Shown: in pieces, positions 35,617-49,779 of the stretch | Layout: each line of letters starts with the position of its first letter | Numbering within the stretch: the first letter of the stretch is position 1 | Assembly (NCBI RefSeq): GCF_000002995.4 | Contig: NW_025062476.1 | Location: 8,678,501 to 8,742,500 of the forward strand | Reading direction: 5' to 3' | Source of the DNA: Brugia malayi | Taxonomy: Eukaryota; Nematoda; Chromadorea; Rhabditida; Onchocercidae | Length of the DNA stretch: 64,000 bases | Made by a program: the position numbers and the translations under genes | The notes under the pieces: model-generated | Databases searched by the model: none | Told to the model about the DNA's origin: nothing | The model's input: only the letters and a program-made list of their open reading frames with translations

Positions 35617-38600
35617 TTACCAAGTCGCTATTTCTTTTTCATATTCGTCTTCTTCAAAAAACGGCTTATCGATAGAGCTGTAAAAAGGTATTACAGTAAA
35701 AGAGGATATGAATTACTTAAAAGTGGAATCAATGTTTACATTTGCTATTTGAATGTAAAACCCGGTGAAAAATTGTCTTCTGAAAATTTCCTCATAGAAA
35801 ATCAAGTGTAACACACAAAACTGATCCAAAAATTTAGTAATGAAAGAGTAAACTAACTTAATCATTACAATACCACAAAAGATACAATCACCAGCAACAG
35901 TATCATTAATTTCATTGCGTATATGTTCCAGCTCTTCTTGAAATTCTATAACACGCGAAACTCTATTATTGTAATGGAGGTAGTTAGAAAACGACGAATT
36001 TCTTGAATTATTAAATAAATTTACCATTTATTTTCTTTTGTGCCCAGTTTGAAGATTTCGATTTTTCAAGTTGCTTCTCCAATATTTTCTCCTTTTCAAC
36101 CAAACAGCTATATTTTTCCTGCTCTTGCTATAAAAGCAATTTTTCTCTATTAACATAGAACAACAAGTCTTACCATGATTTTTTAGACGGTATTTGAAGT
36201 ATTTAAAAAAATGCGAATATAAACAGAAACAGTATAGTCTTCGTTAAAGAATAACTGAAACTTTCAATCAGTTTCTAGAAGTTTTTAAGTTCATGAAAAT
36301 TTCTTAAATTACATGCAATTTATACCAGAGTCCAGTGAGATTTCAACTCCGATTCTAAGCAATCCTTGTGAAAAAAATGTCGGCAAGCAAATGTATAAAA
36401 CGGTCGCATCATCGCAGGTTCCGAACATGAAGCACATTGATCGTTAGTACGAATTATGGTGAACCGGAAATGAACTACTAATTGAACATTTGTTGTTCAA
36501 CCAAAACAATATCAATATAAGTTTGGGTGAAATTTAAGACTTTAGGAAATCACGTTTTAAAAACACAAAAAATTGCTACTTATTTTTTGTCTTTTCCATA
36601 TTGTTACGGATTCGCTGTGCCATTTCCGTTGCATTCTTCATTTCCAATTGAAGTTGCTGAAAAAACGAAATATGCAAATATAAGTGACAGTAATTTAGTT
36701 CTAATACACATCGAGAAAAAAAAAACTTTTGTCTTCTAATTTGTTAGATGTAGCTTAACCTTGATTTTTCCGGAATGCTCTTTTAGACATTCACATAATG
36801 GCCCTTTAAAATATTCGATAGTCGTAAATTCTGGAAAGAATGGTAGTAAGTCCTGCAAACAAAGAACTGTGCTAAAAATTCAGATGATTCAGACAGTGAT
36901 TTTCAAATTTATGCAGAATAAATTAAAATAACTGAGAATAAAATTAAAATCAGATTTGGTAAGTGAAAGCAAAAGTTAAATAAACCTGTATTTTGATAGT
37001 GTTATCCGATTCTTTCAGCAGGCTTACGCATGCAGCTATATCTTCTTGCTTCTCAATTACATGTCGCGCTGCAAAACAGATATTTGAATAAAGAAAAGTT
37101 TTTTACCGAAAATTGAAAAGAGCTAAAATGGAATAACTAAATGTTAACATTCAAAACTTTATCCTTAAATAAAAGTAAAATGTTCAACTAATTCAGTGGA
37201 TAAAAGATGCAGCTGTATGGAACGCAAAATTCAAATTTGTTTTGATAAGAGTTAAATTCAAACAGTTACGAGGAAAGCTAAATACAACATACCTATTTGA
37301 AGCCAAGTTTTTCTTCGCATCTCAATCGAAAATTTGGGCTTCATTGAATTAGGCAGCAAGAAATCGTATTCATTTTCATTAGGTTCCACCATTCGTTTTG
37401 CACAAGTTTTTGCCAATTCAACATCAATCTACAGAATACAAAAATTGTAATTCCTTTTTTTTTTTTTGAAATATAAGAAGAGAAAAATATCTCAAAAACA
37501 TGCACCGTTAAAGCAAGAGAAACAGCTTCGTCGTACAGTTCATTCACACAATACATAAAAACACAACATCGCTTCAATGCTGGAACAAATGACAAATAAA
37601 AGAAGCAATAAATGAATTTTTAAAGTCTTCGAAAATAGAAATATTTTAAAAGACTGTCGTCGGTTAAATATACCTTGTCTCTCAATACAAACTCTTAGGG
37701 CATATTCAACATCGTACGGAACTAGATTTCTGTCATAACCGTATTTTTCAAAATAATTCAACAGTTCTTCCTGCTTGAACCTAAAAAAATCAGTAATTTT
37801 CGAAGATTTAAAAGTTCAACATGCAATAAATTAAAACAATATGACTTACTCAGCACATAATGTTATCATAAAATTATGCATTGCTCGGCTTGCCCAATTT
37901 TGATCTATTACAAAACTGAGATATTTCAAAGCAGCAGTAACCTTAAATTAATTAATTGAAATATGAGCACAAGTATTCAAACAGAAGTAATAAAAAACGA
38001 ATTCTCAGAATAATATTTTAAACTATTATATTTATTCACTATGCTAATTTTATCATACCAAAAGATTTCAAAACCCTTAGAAAAGTGATCAAAATTTATA
38101 TACCATCTTTGTTTTCGACACATCTTGACAACGATACAGCGCCGGCAAAAGACGATCCGACACAAGTCTCTTACCTTCCTCGATCCAAGCTGCTATTAAT
38201 TCGGTTGGTATTTTCTCGATTAACAATGGAGAATGCTTATAATAAAGTTCCAAAATGTGCTAGAAAATGTATGTTTTTACCAAAAACGATTTCTATACAA
38301 ATATACTCCAAAAATTAATATCTAATATTAAGAACCAGATTAGAAAGTAATGTTAAAATATTTGAGAAATATGAAATAAAATTATCAATATTCAGGGGAT
38401 GTACAGTTGTTACTTATCTACTAAAAAGTTAATACCTGTCTTCGTATCACTTCCAAAACTTTCTCATAGTCAGACTGCAGCAAGTAAACATTTACAGTTG
38501 TCACATAATCTGAAACCCATATGAAAATGTATTTTCGCCAAAGGTTTGCAAGTTCTGGTAAATCAAGTAACATTCAAAAGAACAAACCTTTTAGCTTTTG

Positions 38601-41600
38601 AGCGAGGTAGAGCTGAATATCAAAGTGTGCATGTGAAGTGATTAGATGATAAACTGCGTCACGATTTACTTCCACAGCTTCCTGAAACCGATTGTTTTTT
38701 TTAAAATTTTTAATGTCGATCTAAACTGTTTTGTGTGGTGAATAAATATTGGATAATAAATCACAATTTCGCCTATCGTTTATAACTACAAAATGATGAT
38801 TTTCTAGAATAACAGTGTATTCAGAATTTAGTCACAGTCTAAAATTAGTTCTAACTAACCAGAACAACAGAGCGAGCAAGAAATAGTTCAATTTGCTGAC
38901 GCATATTTTTGATTTGCTGCTCAATATTTGTTCCTTCGCTTGTTAACTCTGTTCCCTCCAACCGAGCCTGTTTCCCATCTCGACGTAACTCTGCGAATTC
39001 TGTTAACTGTACTTCCAACAACCAGAGAACCAAGGCATCTCTTTGTATTTTATCCTGGTAAATTTATATTCAATCAATAATAAGAATTACGAAGCAAAAA
39101 AACTCTCGAAAAATTATATGGCTTTTTAATTAACACCTCCGTATTTGACATTGATTTCAACTTAAGTTCCAAGAAACGTTTAAGACCATCTCGCCGATCC
39201 TCCTTCGTTGACAAAAATTTAAGTAATATAACTTCAAAAGGTTCGGTTGATTCCGCAAGGACTTCCGCTGCAGCAGTGAAACTAAAAACTTCATGCTATT
39301 TTACATAACTTTTGAAGTAAAACTGTCAACAGGTTGTAATTTTCTATATTTTAAATCTAATGTAAAGAAAAAGATGAAATATAAATGCGAATTAAGTAAT
39401 AAAAGATTGGAAATTATACTTTTTTTCTGCAATGTATTTTTCAGCTTCTTTCTTAACAACTAGCTGATGTGGTGCTGGATTACTCAATTTATTTGTGATA
39501 GTCCGTGCTTTTCCGTAGTCACCACGTTCCAAATAGATCTGCCAAATGTCTCTGGAAAGGAAAAGTCTCAATCAGATGTCGAATCAAATGTCGTAAGCCA
39601 TGAAGAAGAAAAATAAATACCTGAATTCTTCATTTGGCCGATACTTCCACACAGTGACATCAGTATATACCCAAATCATTTCGGACACAGTATCACGACA
39701 CATTCCTTTTACCTGACCACAATCCTAAAACAATCTTTAAAACACAAAGATGCAAAAGCATATTTAAAAAACCATCAGATACCACCAAATCTGAAAGATT
39801 ACCATGCATTACAGGAACAAGTGTTTTTCTTTTTAGCTGAAATATCTAACTAACCGTTCCAATGGTATCATCAAAAATTGGCCTCTTATTGAGTAATGAA
39901 ACAGCTTCAATATGATTACTATATAATAACAAAACATTGTATTCTGTTAATGCAACATCCAAAGGATAACTGTAACGTCCATCCATTAATTGATGTCTGA
40001 AATCGCTTGTTGAAAATTCGTTACAAGCTATACCAAAATTAATATTTTTAATGCAGTTTTTCTAGAATAACTTGTTCAACATAAAAACACTGTAATTTTT
40101 ATGCTATACTATCCTTCACAAATCATTTTTACGTTTCTTAAATTCTGTTCTACACAACTGACTTAGAAACTGCAACTTACTGTATATGTGCTTCTTCAAC
40201 AATCATGTCATATGCTTCTGAAACTGTCAAATCTATTCGTCCCAGTGTGTAGCCATCAGCACCAACCCAACAAAACGTAGTTGGTTGTTCATTACTCACT
40301 TTTGGATAGACAACAAATGTGCTAGGCAAACTGCGTTGCCCATCATCCATAGAATGAAAACGAACTGATGCTAAAAAAAATTAGATATAAATTTTGCCAA
40401 ATCAGTAAATTAGGTAACAAGAAATCGAAGCATCTGATAATCGCAAATATTACAGTAAATTTAAAAAGATGGACAAAATAATTCTATGGCGAAATATAAA
40501 TCGTATATTAAGCCAGTTTATCTCAAACACTGAGAAGTACTAAATAGTAATAATTAACCTTTGGAAGCAAATAAAGGCTGTAAGATAGCATGATTATATT
40601 CAGCAAACGCAGAGCTCCAAATTGTACTCATAACTGGCTGTACCCCAGTAACATCATGCTTCGTACTGATTTGTCCGCTCAAACAATACAGCCTTCCAGG
40701 AAGACACACAAACATAGCCCATCTGAGATTAGTATTCTAACGAATATCATGAGAAACATATACAAAACAAAAAAAAAAAATCGGTGGAGAAAATTACCTC
40801 GATTTCTGGTTTTCGTCTTCACAATGACACATTTCAATGCCAGTTATAGATAGATCTTTTATTCCGCTTAAATTACTGGTCAATTCACGAACATAAGCAA
40901 CTGTGCCACTTGAAATGATCGATGATTCAAACAGAGAACCTATATTTTGAAACTTCAGATCAAACTTTTGGCGACAAAAAGTTCATTAAAAAGTGCTTCC
41001 AAATCAGAACTTAAGAAAATGGCAGAAGTGCCGGTTTTTTTTAAACGGTTCAAAAAAAAAAAAAAAAAAAAAACAAACATTTTCAAACACTATTTGATAT
41101 ATTGGTTTTTGTGATCAAAATATGGATCTCTTTTCTGTTCCTAATTAAATTCTATAAAGTAACCTTTCGTAGTACCCAGAACGATGAAGCCTGTTTCGTT
41201 ATCTGTTAAAACTTCCATATTCCAACCTACGGAACTTATCACATGTCCCTGAAAAGTTTTTTTTTTAATATTTCAATATTTTCGCTTTCCACAAAAAAGA
41301 CCTTAAAATTACAGAGCTTTCTTCCGAATTTCCTTCGGGCACCAAATTCAACTTTGTGTTACATAAAAAGATGTTACTTTCATTTTTTTCAACTGTTTTG
41401 CTGAATCGTGTTTCAAATTCAAGTAAAAATTATCCGCGCCAGTTGTACTTATGATTGCATGACGACCATTAGGACTAAGATGAACATAAGCAATACGATC
41501 ATGCATTAATAACGGCAAAACAACATCTGAAAAATAGCTTAGCTTAGGAAAAATTCCCACTAAAACTCACAAAACTACAAACTCTGTCTAGAAAAACAAG

Positions 41601-42211
41601 AATTTGATGAGATCCATAAACTGAAGTTATTGATAACAAAAAAAAAGACAATTTGCTATAAAACAGCGAACTACTTCTAACTACCGTCTAATGTATCGTG
41701 ATTATGTTTAAAAAGGATTTCCCTTACCCCTCACGACACAACAGAATACACCAGTAGGTTTAGTGATCTCTTATAACACTCTGCCATTCATTTTAGACAA
41801 TTTTTTTTTTAGTTTTTAAAACTAGGCGTTATAAAAATTTAAATATTAAATCTTACCAAACAAAACTCATCCAACCTCCCAAAATCAGAGAAAAAATTGA
41901 TGAAGAGTAATTAAATTCTTTTTTTTTCGTTTTTAGAGTGTTGTTAAAATCAGCTGTGGTAATTTACCAATTTGCCTACTAGTGTTTTGAAGTGCATAAT
42001 GAAGCAGTTGTCGTGCACCGATTACCAGCAACATTTCACCATTGCTCGAACATAAATGGGTTATTTGACCTTTCGGTCTGAAAATTATTTTATGTGAAAA
42101 CCTATAATTTCAAGAAGGTAAATCATTTTAGCAATATGATAGGTAAACTCACCGGAAATCAACTAATTTCTTGATAAATATCGCACTGTCCAGCTTACTT
42201 GAACTCTCCAT
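35617..42211 (-). CDS. vps-18: VPS18, HOPS/CORVET tethering subunit with C-terminal RING
   Basis: Core subunit of the HOPS and CORVET complexes that tether endosomes and lysosomes before fusion. About 26 exons on minus give roughly 1000 residues (human VPS18 is about 970). The first eight run 42211-42153, 42077-41968, 41526-41378, 41248-41164, 40939-40798, 40722-40559, 40370-40181, 39996-39855; the rest follow in about 39724-35617. The N-terminal Pep3/Vps18 beta-propeller part includes HVISSVGWN, FIVLGTTKGSLFESS and TFCWVGADGYTLGRI. Clathrin-heavy-chain-like helices follow (DIWQIYLERGDYGKA; RRDGLKRFLELKLKS). The C terminus has a split RING: CASC, then FACRHFFHKDC, a coiled-coil insert, and finally GDCIFCG. 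The last exon (35681-35617) encodes SIDKPFFEEDEYEKE, matching the conserved VPS18 end. The ATG directly follows CTGCTCAG, a likely spliced-leader site. No defects seen. Confidence 0.93.
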
Positions 42212-42552
42212 CTGAGCAGTTTTCAGACCACGAGAAACAAACTATTCATGTTTCTGGTATCATACCAGCGCGACATTTTGGCTGAAGCACAAATGAAGTG
42301 TTTTATTTTATTGAAAAGTGAAAATTTCGAAAATATGTAAAGCAAATTCGTGCAGAGAATAATTTACACGCAATAATAGCTCAGTAAGGAACAAAGAAAA
42401 AAATAACGTCTTAGTATTACGTTGTCCAGCGTTGTTCAAGAGGTGTTTTATACAGGAAAGATAAAGGTTAGGTCTCTGGAGATCGTCTAGTTCATTTGCA
42501 ATACTCATCCTGCTATGTTTATTTCCCTTTCAAACGCATTATGTATCCGCCG

Positions 42553-42648
42553 TATCTTTCGAGGTGACTCCTACGACGACCTGTACTATCTTTAGAGTAC
42601 TATCTTTCGAGGTGACTCCTACGACGACCTGTACTATCTTTAGAGTAC
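42553..42648. repeat. Perfect 48-bp tandem duplication upstream of vps-18
   Basis: 42553-42600 and 42601-42648 are identical and adjacent, starting TATCTTTCGAGGTGACTCCT. The unit contains CTACGACGACC and a TATCTTT word at its start and near its end. It lies about 340 bp upstream of the vps-18 start codon. Confidence 0.97.
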
Positions 42649-45600
42649 CGTGAAGTCTCAAAGAGCAAACTCTGTTATCAATCTAAATTCTCCCTTCTAT
42701 TTCTAGTTTAATAACAATTGACGCTGATAGTTAGATACCTAATAACAGTGAATAAGCTTTTTAACATACTAAGACACCATAAATGTGGCTCACGTGTACA
42801 AACCGGAATATAACACTGAGGCGAGTAGGAGTGAGCAGAAAACTGGCGAAAGATTTGGGTGACATTTACAGTCTCATCCCTTCCCCTTATCTGTCACCAG
42901 TCAATGCATGGTGCATTGCAAACATTTAATCCAAAGCTTTTATAGCTGACTCACCTCCCATATCACTGTTGTAGAGGAAAAGATCAAATCGATCCAAGCA
43001 TTTGTGAATTAATGGACATCTCATAAACAGTCCCATTTTCGGGCCATATTTCTGCTGCGATACTATCCGGCATGTGTCGATCGAGATGGTGTGCACGTGT
43101 CGATGCCTCGCAGGAAATGCCTGATGCAAATGAGGAATGATTATATGTCAACAGAAGAAGAGGATATTCTCTTTCTTTTCATAATATGGAAGTTTGGTCA
43201 GTCGTCCATCCTACATAGCTGTTTTAAAATGAAGTACTAATTTCATCAGTCATTCCTCAAAATTCCATTTATACAAGAGCTAGAATCTAAGTTGATTTTA
43301 ATATCCGTATTTCAGTTATAGCTTACTGTTTCCACATGCATATGACATTTCATTAGAAATTGAAACTTTACAGTTTTTTTTTTTTTTTTTTTTTAAAGAA
43401 TTTAGTATCATTCTGTTCAAGAGTATTTTTTTTTTGTGAATTTCACACTGAAGTGTTTTTAGAGAAATGAAATAAATTTTGTTTAAGCTTTCATTTTTTC
43501 AATTTCAGTCGAAAAATTACCTGCATTGAAATGAAAACAAGATTTGTGACACTTTTTATGCATTGCAGTTATAAAAGTATGCATCCACAATGGGAGCAGC
43601 AAGTTGTTGCTTTTTTGGGAACAAATGATTTTAAATTTCAAATTTTTTGAATCATTCTCTAAACATTTGTCTGCTCCCCCCTGATTTTAGTGTGATCCTA
43701 AAAATTATATAATAATAAATCAATATGTAGTGATTGAAACTGACTTCACAAATTTGAATTTCTCAAGTTCAACTATTACAGTGTATTACAAGAATTAGTG
43801 CAATTCGTTTGCATGTACATTGCAGGCTATGTTAATTTCAGAATACAAGCTGTACTGAACGTACAGTCCTCTTTTTTTCTGATGACATATTTTTTAATTT
43901 CGTTGAGTTAATATCGGATAAGTATCAGACGATCATCAGATAACGTGTCATTTGTAAGTCACCTGTTATATACCAAACGTACATCAAGTATGTGTTGTAA
44001 TTTTGAATTAGTCAGGAAGTTGAATGAAGTCCGTTCTTAAAAAATTTTCAAGTTAAATTATAAAGTGATTTATTTATACTTCATTTGTTATATCTAAAAT
44101 AGTACCATAGAAAAAGTCTTTGCTATCATTTTTTGATATTTTTGATTGCTGATTTAGTATTATTATTTATTTCCATAAATCTGAGTTTTTAAATTAATGA
44201 ATATCCAGCAATTACCTCAAAGATAGAATTTTCTGGTATAATGAAGCAAAAATAATCGAAGTTTTGATGTTGTTTAACAAGAAACAAACTTTAAATCTCT
44301 TCGGAAATTCAAATTTTTTTTTTCCAAAATTCTTTCAATAAAAAGCGAAAAATATCAAAACCTATGAAAGATTTCACATTACCTCATTATATCAACAATT
44401 TTACTTTATTCCTGCTTTGCTTTCAGAAATGCCAGTAATTTTTTGAATTCTATCTTTGAGGTAATTGCCGAATATTCTTCATTAATTTTTGTATTTTAAA
44501 TGGAGCTTTCTTCTAAATTCGTTGATTTAGTAAGTGAGAATTTAATTAATTACGAAATTATTTGCTATAAACAATCTTTGTCTACAAAAATTCTCTCTAT
44601 GATACTGTATCGTTTCTATTATCAAAAAAAGTCTATTAGAGATGCTATGCTTGTATCGAAAATAATGAATCATTAATAGTTTTTCAGGTGAAGCCCGTAA
44701 CACTGAGGCCCTATAATCTTCTTATAGTTTCTGGTAACAATCTCTTACTCAGAAAATCCAGTTTGGATTGCTACGGAAGGTTTAAACTTTGAAGCATAAA
44801 TTTTTTCTTTTTTCTTTTCTATCTCTATTTCCCTTACTCCTGCAATAAAAGTTATTAGTTCATTCTTTCAAAGTATAAACAGAACTATTTTGCATTACTC
44901 TCATTGATGCTCTCTTTAACCATCGAGGAATGAAAAGTGAATTTAAAGAATGAATAACAATAATTTTCGGAATCAGAAGCTGAAAATCTGACAAGTGTAA
45001 GGCAAATTTTGAAAATGAGAATTGGAACTCAAATGGAAATGACATTATTTCAGAGTACATACAGTATGCATTTCTTTCTGATCATATTTGGGCACGGAAT
45101 AAAGTCTGGTCTAACTAATTTATACACCATTTATAATTTACGTGGATAATAATGAAATGGAATATTTGAAAAAGATTAGTTATCGATTAAATGAAATAAA
45201 TTCAGAGTGTAAAACTATGAAGTGCAACACAGCCACGAATTTACTACCAAATTTCTTAATCTTCTATACGTAATTCTACAAAAGAACCATCCTGCACAAT
45301 GCCAATTAATTGGAATTTAGCAATTTCTCAATGTGATTTCGTGCAAAATGAACAAATTAATCGTAAAAGTCAAGTTTAGATGAGGACAAAAATAGAGACT
45401 CCACGTCACTTTAGAAATGAAAAATGTATACATAATACTTTAATATCTATAATTCAGATTGCAGTATACAAGAAAATCTTTACAGCTCGCGTTACACACA
45501 TATATATGTACTAGTATGCAATTATTATATCTTTGTTAAACGTAGAAGACGGAAGGATATTAAAACGTAGCATTTGCAGAATCTCTAAGGAAAATGAGAT

Positions 45601-46933
45601 TAAAAAAAATATTTTGTTAAAAGGCAAATGAAAACATTTGAATGCAAATATTGGTTTCTTTTTTCTTTTTGTTGTGTTTTCTTAAGTAAATATTTCAGAG
45701 AAGGAATAGAACAAAGATCAATAAAAGAACAGAGAGTAGAAATATTTCACATCCTGTAGACTAAATTACAAAACGTACAGGAGAGAAGGGAAAGAATATC
45801 CGAAAATGATTACTTAACTGAGAGTGTAATTGTAAGCCACAAATAAAATGTAAGCCACGTGGGGGATTAGTGAAAAGAAGTTTATAAACTTCACATAATT
45901 TAAAGAAATCTCAATTATTAATATCTCCATCCACTGAACTTCTCATCTGCATTTAGTGTATAACTGGTTTTTACTGTATTTCATCGGTTGTTTGTGTCAC
46001 GGCTTTTTATCTGTCACAGACTTTGCCATCAAATATTTTTCATTTTTCTCTCTTCTCTCCTCCATAGAACCGGAATAAAGCTCAGCTAGGTCAGCTTCGA
46101 TAAACCCTTGCAACGAGTTGAGTGTTATTTATTCCTTTCAAGAAATGAAGACTATTATTTACGAATGCACAGACTTTTAATTGATTCGGCCATTTTTAAG
46201 TATCGTTTCCAGAACGGCGCCATAAAACATGATCAGGAATTATTGGGCGGATCATTTTAAAGTCTGTTTATTTCCAAATTCGTAAAACATTATTTCAGAT
46301 TTTGGAATAATTTTTCCCAAATAGGTTTCTGATTCGAGAATTTCCAAAAAAAGTTTTTCTTCAAGTCACGTCCACTCTTTCCCGATCGAGAGAGTCTATT
46401 AACCTTTCCCTATTCCATAGAGCACATGCGACTAAAGCAAAATGTTTATCACGCGTGTTTGTTGCGCGTGATGCTTTTTGTATCTTGAGCGTGTCTGCTC
46501 GTGTATGTCACTGCATGTTTGTTTAACATCTGTATGTTATATTGTGTGTGCATGTATTCGTGTGAATGTCCACAAGGAATCAGAAACACGGTTAAGAGTA
46601 GAGGGAACAATCCATGAGTCAGATGTTGCTGTGCTTTATACTGGTCGTCGCATTTTGATGAGAATCAGCTGGTCACTTTTGTTAAGCAGAGGTATAGACT
46701 AAGTTCCAACACATACGCTTTCTCTAGGCTATCTAAGCACCTTCACTCCCGAAGATAAGAATCTCACCTGGCGTACGCTCCCATTGCTAGCAGATGTCTT
46801 CCCAGCAACCCGTTCGCTCATTTTTCCGCCTCTCCTGTTTACTTGCTTTTGTATTCATTCAGCTTGCAAGAGCTGGCTGGCTGTGGTAGATGTCGCTGTT
46901 GACAATAATGATATGTTGTTAAAATGTGCATAA

Positions 46934-46972
46934 TCTCTCTCTCTCTCTCTCTCTCTCTCCCTCCCTCTCTCT
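46934..46972. repeat. (CT)n microsatellite
   Basis: About 39 bp of CT dinucleotides with two CCCTCC interruptions in the space upstream of ifb-1. The minus strand reads as GAGA, a potential GAGA-type regulatory tract. Confidence 0.95.
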
Positions 46973-49753
46973 GTATATGCACTAGCGGAGCAGTCCCTTA
47001 ACACATCATTCGGTGGAATGTCACTTGCCTCTTTCCAGACTATTTCCATGTTGTTCTCATCATTATTCTCATATTTTACAGGTATTCCCTTCATCCTGAT
47101 CCAACTTCGCTATTTCCCTCTTCTTTCTCTGCTAGATGAATTGACACATTAGTTTTACTTTACACGGCAATAATGTCAGTATGTTCAGAAATTCCTGATG
47201 ATAGTGATGGGTAATTGGGACTGATTCTCTTTAACTGACTGATAACAGCATGAAATTCCCATTACAAGTTTATGTGGAAAGTTATTAATTTTAATTGTTA
47301 AATTAGAAATTATTTGTAGAACTATGGGGAAAAATTTCCATTTTTGCAAAAATAGGAGAATTTCAGAATGACAGTTAATAGTATTTGATTGCGCCGCTTC
47401 TGTTGTTAGTTAGTTTTTCAATTTAATAATTTTTTCTTCTTATTTTTGAAGGACAAATTGTGTTTCCTTGTACAGCAAAAAGAAGAGGAGGAAGAGAGCA
47501 GAGCTTCCACTGTGTCGTAAAAGTTCAATGGCGTCAATAACTACTCTTCCTTGCCCATTTCTTCTTAGGATAGAAATGAGATGCTCATTCCTTTCTACAT
47601 GCTATTTACGATATCATTCATAAGCCAGTCACTCAGTGTCAAAGATTCTGTAGATTTCCAGAGAATTTTCTCTTCCTGATGATAACACTTTTAATTTTTA
47701 ATTTGATTCATTGAGGGGAAATTAGAAGTGTTTCCAAATTACAATCGAAGTCCATAGAAAACATAATTTTTAACAATAAATCTGATTTTGTAACCTGAAT
47801 TTTATTCTGTTCCATTTCTAAAATTATATTATTTTACCAGGTTTTGACGATTCCTCGAGATTTTGTTTTCCTCTGAAAGAAAAGATCTTTAGCTGCTACC
47901 AAACATCTGGATCCAATAAAGTAAGAACAGATAGAATCTTGGCTATTTAGTTAAATATTTTCACATTTTATTTCTCACAATCAGAAGAAAGTATTAAATA
48001 AAGGAAAGATGTTACGATTGTTTTTAAAACACTTTTGGTTGTCACAAATGGATGGTTCGATATAATAAAAAATTAACCTGCTTCCTTCATTCCAATTTCA
48101 ATACTTTTTGAATTCACTCAAACTGCTAATGAGATTCTTAAATTTTATTTTTCTTTTAATAAATTGCGAGAATTTACATTCATTTAAATTAAAGCCCTCG
48201 ATCTTTCTACTTTTCTTAATCATCATTCCAATGATTAATTAATAGATAAAAAGAATAGTTAAAATTAGTACGATGTTAGCTCTTACGCTTTTTACACTAT
48301 ATAAGACATAAATTCGCTTTGAAAGATGTTACATATGGTCATTCCAGCAAAGATTAAGTTTATTTTAGAATTGTTGAATTCAGCCTCGAAATCTCTAAAG
48401 TGTTATTAATAGTCCTTGCTCTCAAATCTAAGTAGGTCTTGGTTGTATACTGCTGGATTGAATACTGGTACTCGTACTTATTTTAAGATGATTACAGAAG
48501 CCTAGTTATTCTTGTTATTTGTTGGAATGACCGATCTGTAGAGAAGTATGGGAACTTTGCAGTAAGTAAGTATTCGTGGATTACAGTACAATGTTCAGAG
48601 TGATGATATCCCTTGAGCCGTCTCGTAAAACCATCGTCTAGCGAAATTTGACTGAGATGAAACGTGTCACATTCAAGACTTTGTATTTCATCTTCTGTAA
48701 CTGGATTTTAAGACCAACAGTAACAGAGTAAGTGTCAAGTGAAAGTGATTTATAATCACTTTGAAGGAGATATACGGTGAATTCTGAAAACATATTCAGT
48801 ATAAGAAGAAACATCGAGAGTAAGTAAGGTTTAAATTTTGGCTTGTTAAACTCCATATTTATATCCTACCACGAGAGAGGTGTAAGGGAATATTCATAAG
48901 GTGTAATGACCGCGGTCAGATTCAAGTGAACACAATTAATGCTGACAAGGACGGAATATTGGATTTTATGTCTTGTTTGCGAACACAAGGAAGAACATCT
49001 TTAGGTGGGATTATTGGCCATTTTTGTTTTAAACATTGATAGGAATAAAATTTGACAAATCGGTCACTTATTTCTTAAGAAGGCTTATTGGTGCTCTGCG
49101 TTTATCAGTAGTATACTGTGGAAAGCAGAGAGAGAGATGTTATCAGTTCACTTTTAAGCATCATTGTTTGTGGGAACCACCTGTCATCTGTTTATATGGG
49201 AGATGTCGCGCTTAGCCCTCGTCTCGCATAGCAGAGTATTCTCTATGTCAAGAATATTGTGTTGCTGCTGCTGTAGCTGCAGCTGCAGTTAGTTGCTTTA
49301 TGGGCAATGGCTACTGAATGTATTTGTCAGTCAATGATAACTGATTCTTTCTACCCGATTTAGATCTGTTTGTACTTGAAATAGCTATGTGCAATAATTC
49401 TAGAACCAACAAACTTCTTTATTATCTTTCTGAGAAAGACAAATGCAACTCGAATAAGTAACTATGCTGGCTAATTTTATATAATTATCTGGTATTTTTA
49501 ACTCTCTGTGTTATTGCCATTAATTTTGAAAAAGTGAAGCTTTATTTGTGAAGGTGCGGAGAGTATGTTTGATGCCTTCCCAATCTCCTGCAGCATATTT
49601 TGTTCAGAACTGTGCAGTAGTACCACATACATGCACTACTTTAACTGAGCTGGACAAATCTCCCACTGTTCATTTATGCAAACATTGTGTTTTTCTCTAC
49701 TTCAAAACTTGAAATGACTCGTTTAAGGGAATTTCGGTGCCTACTTTCTCTCT

Positions 49754-49779
49754 TTATCTCTCTCTCTCTCTCTCTCTCT
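49754..49779. repeat. (CT)n microsatellite
   Basis: A second, shorter CT array in the same intergenic region, with further CTCTCT at about 49796-49806. Confidence 0.93.

Noticed and set aside
46855..47094. Minus-strand frame with Arg-Glu repeats
   Set aside because: Arises from the (CT)n microsatellite; no flanking coding signal.
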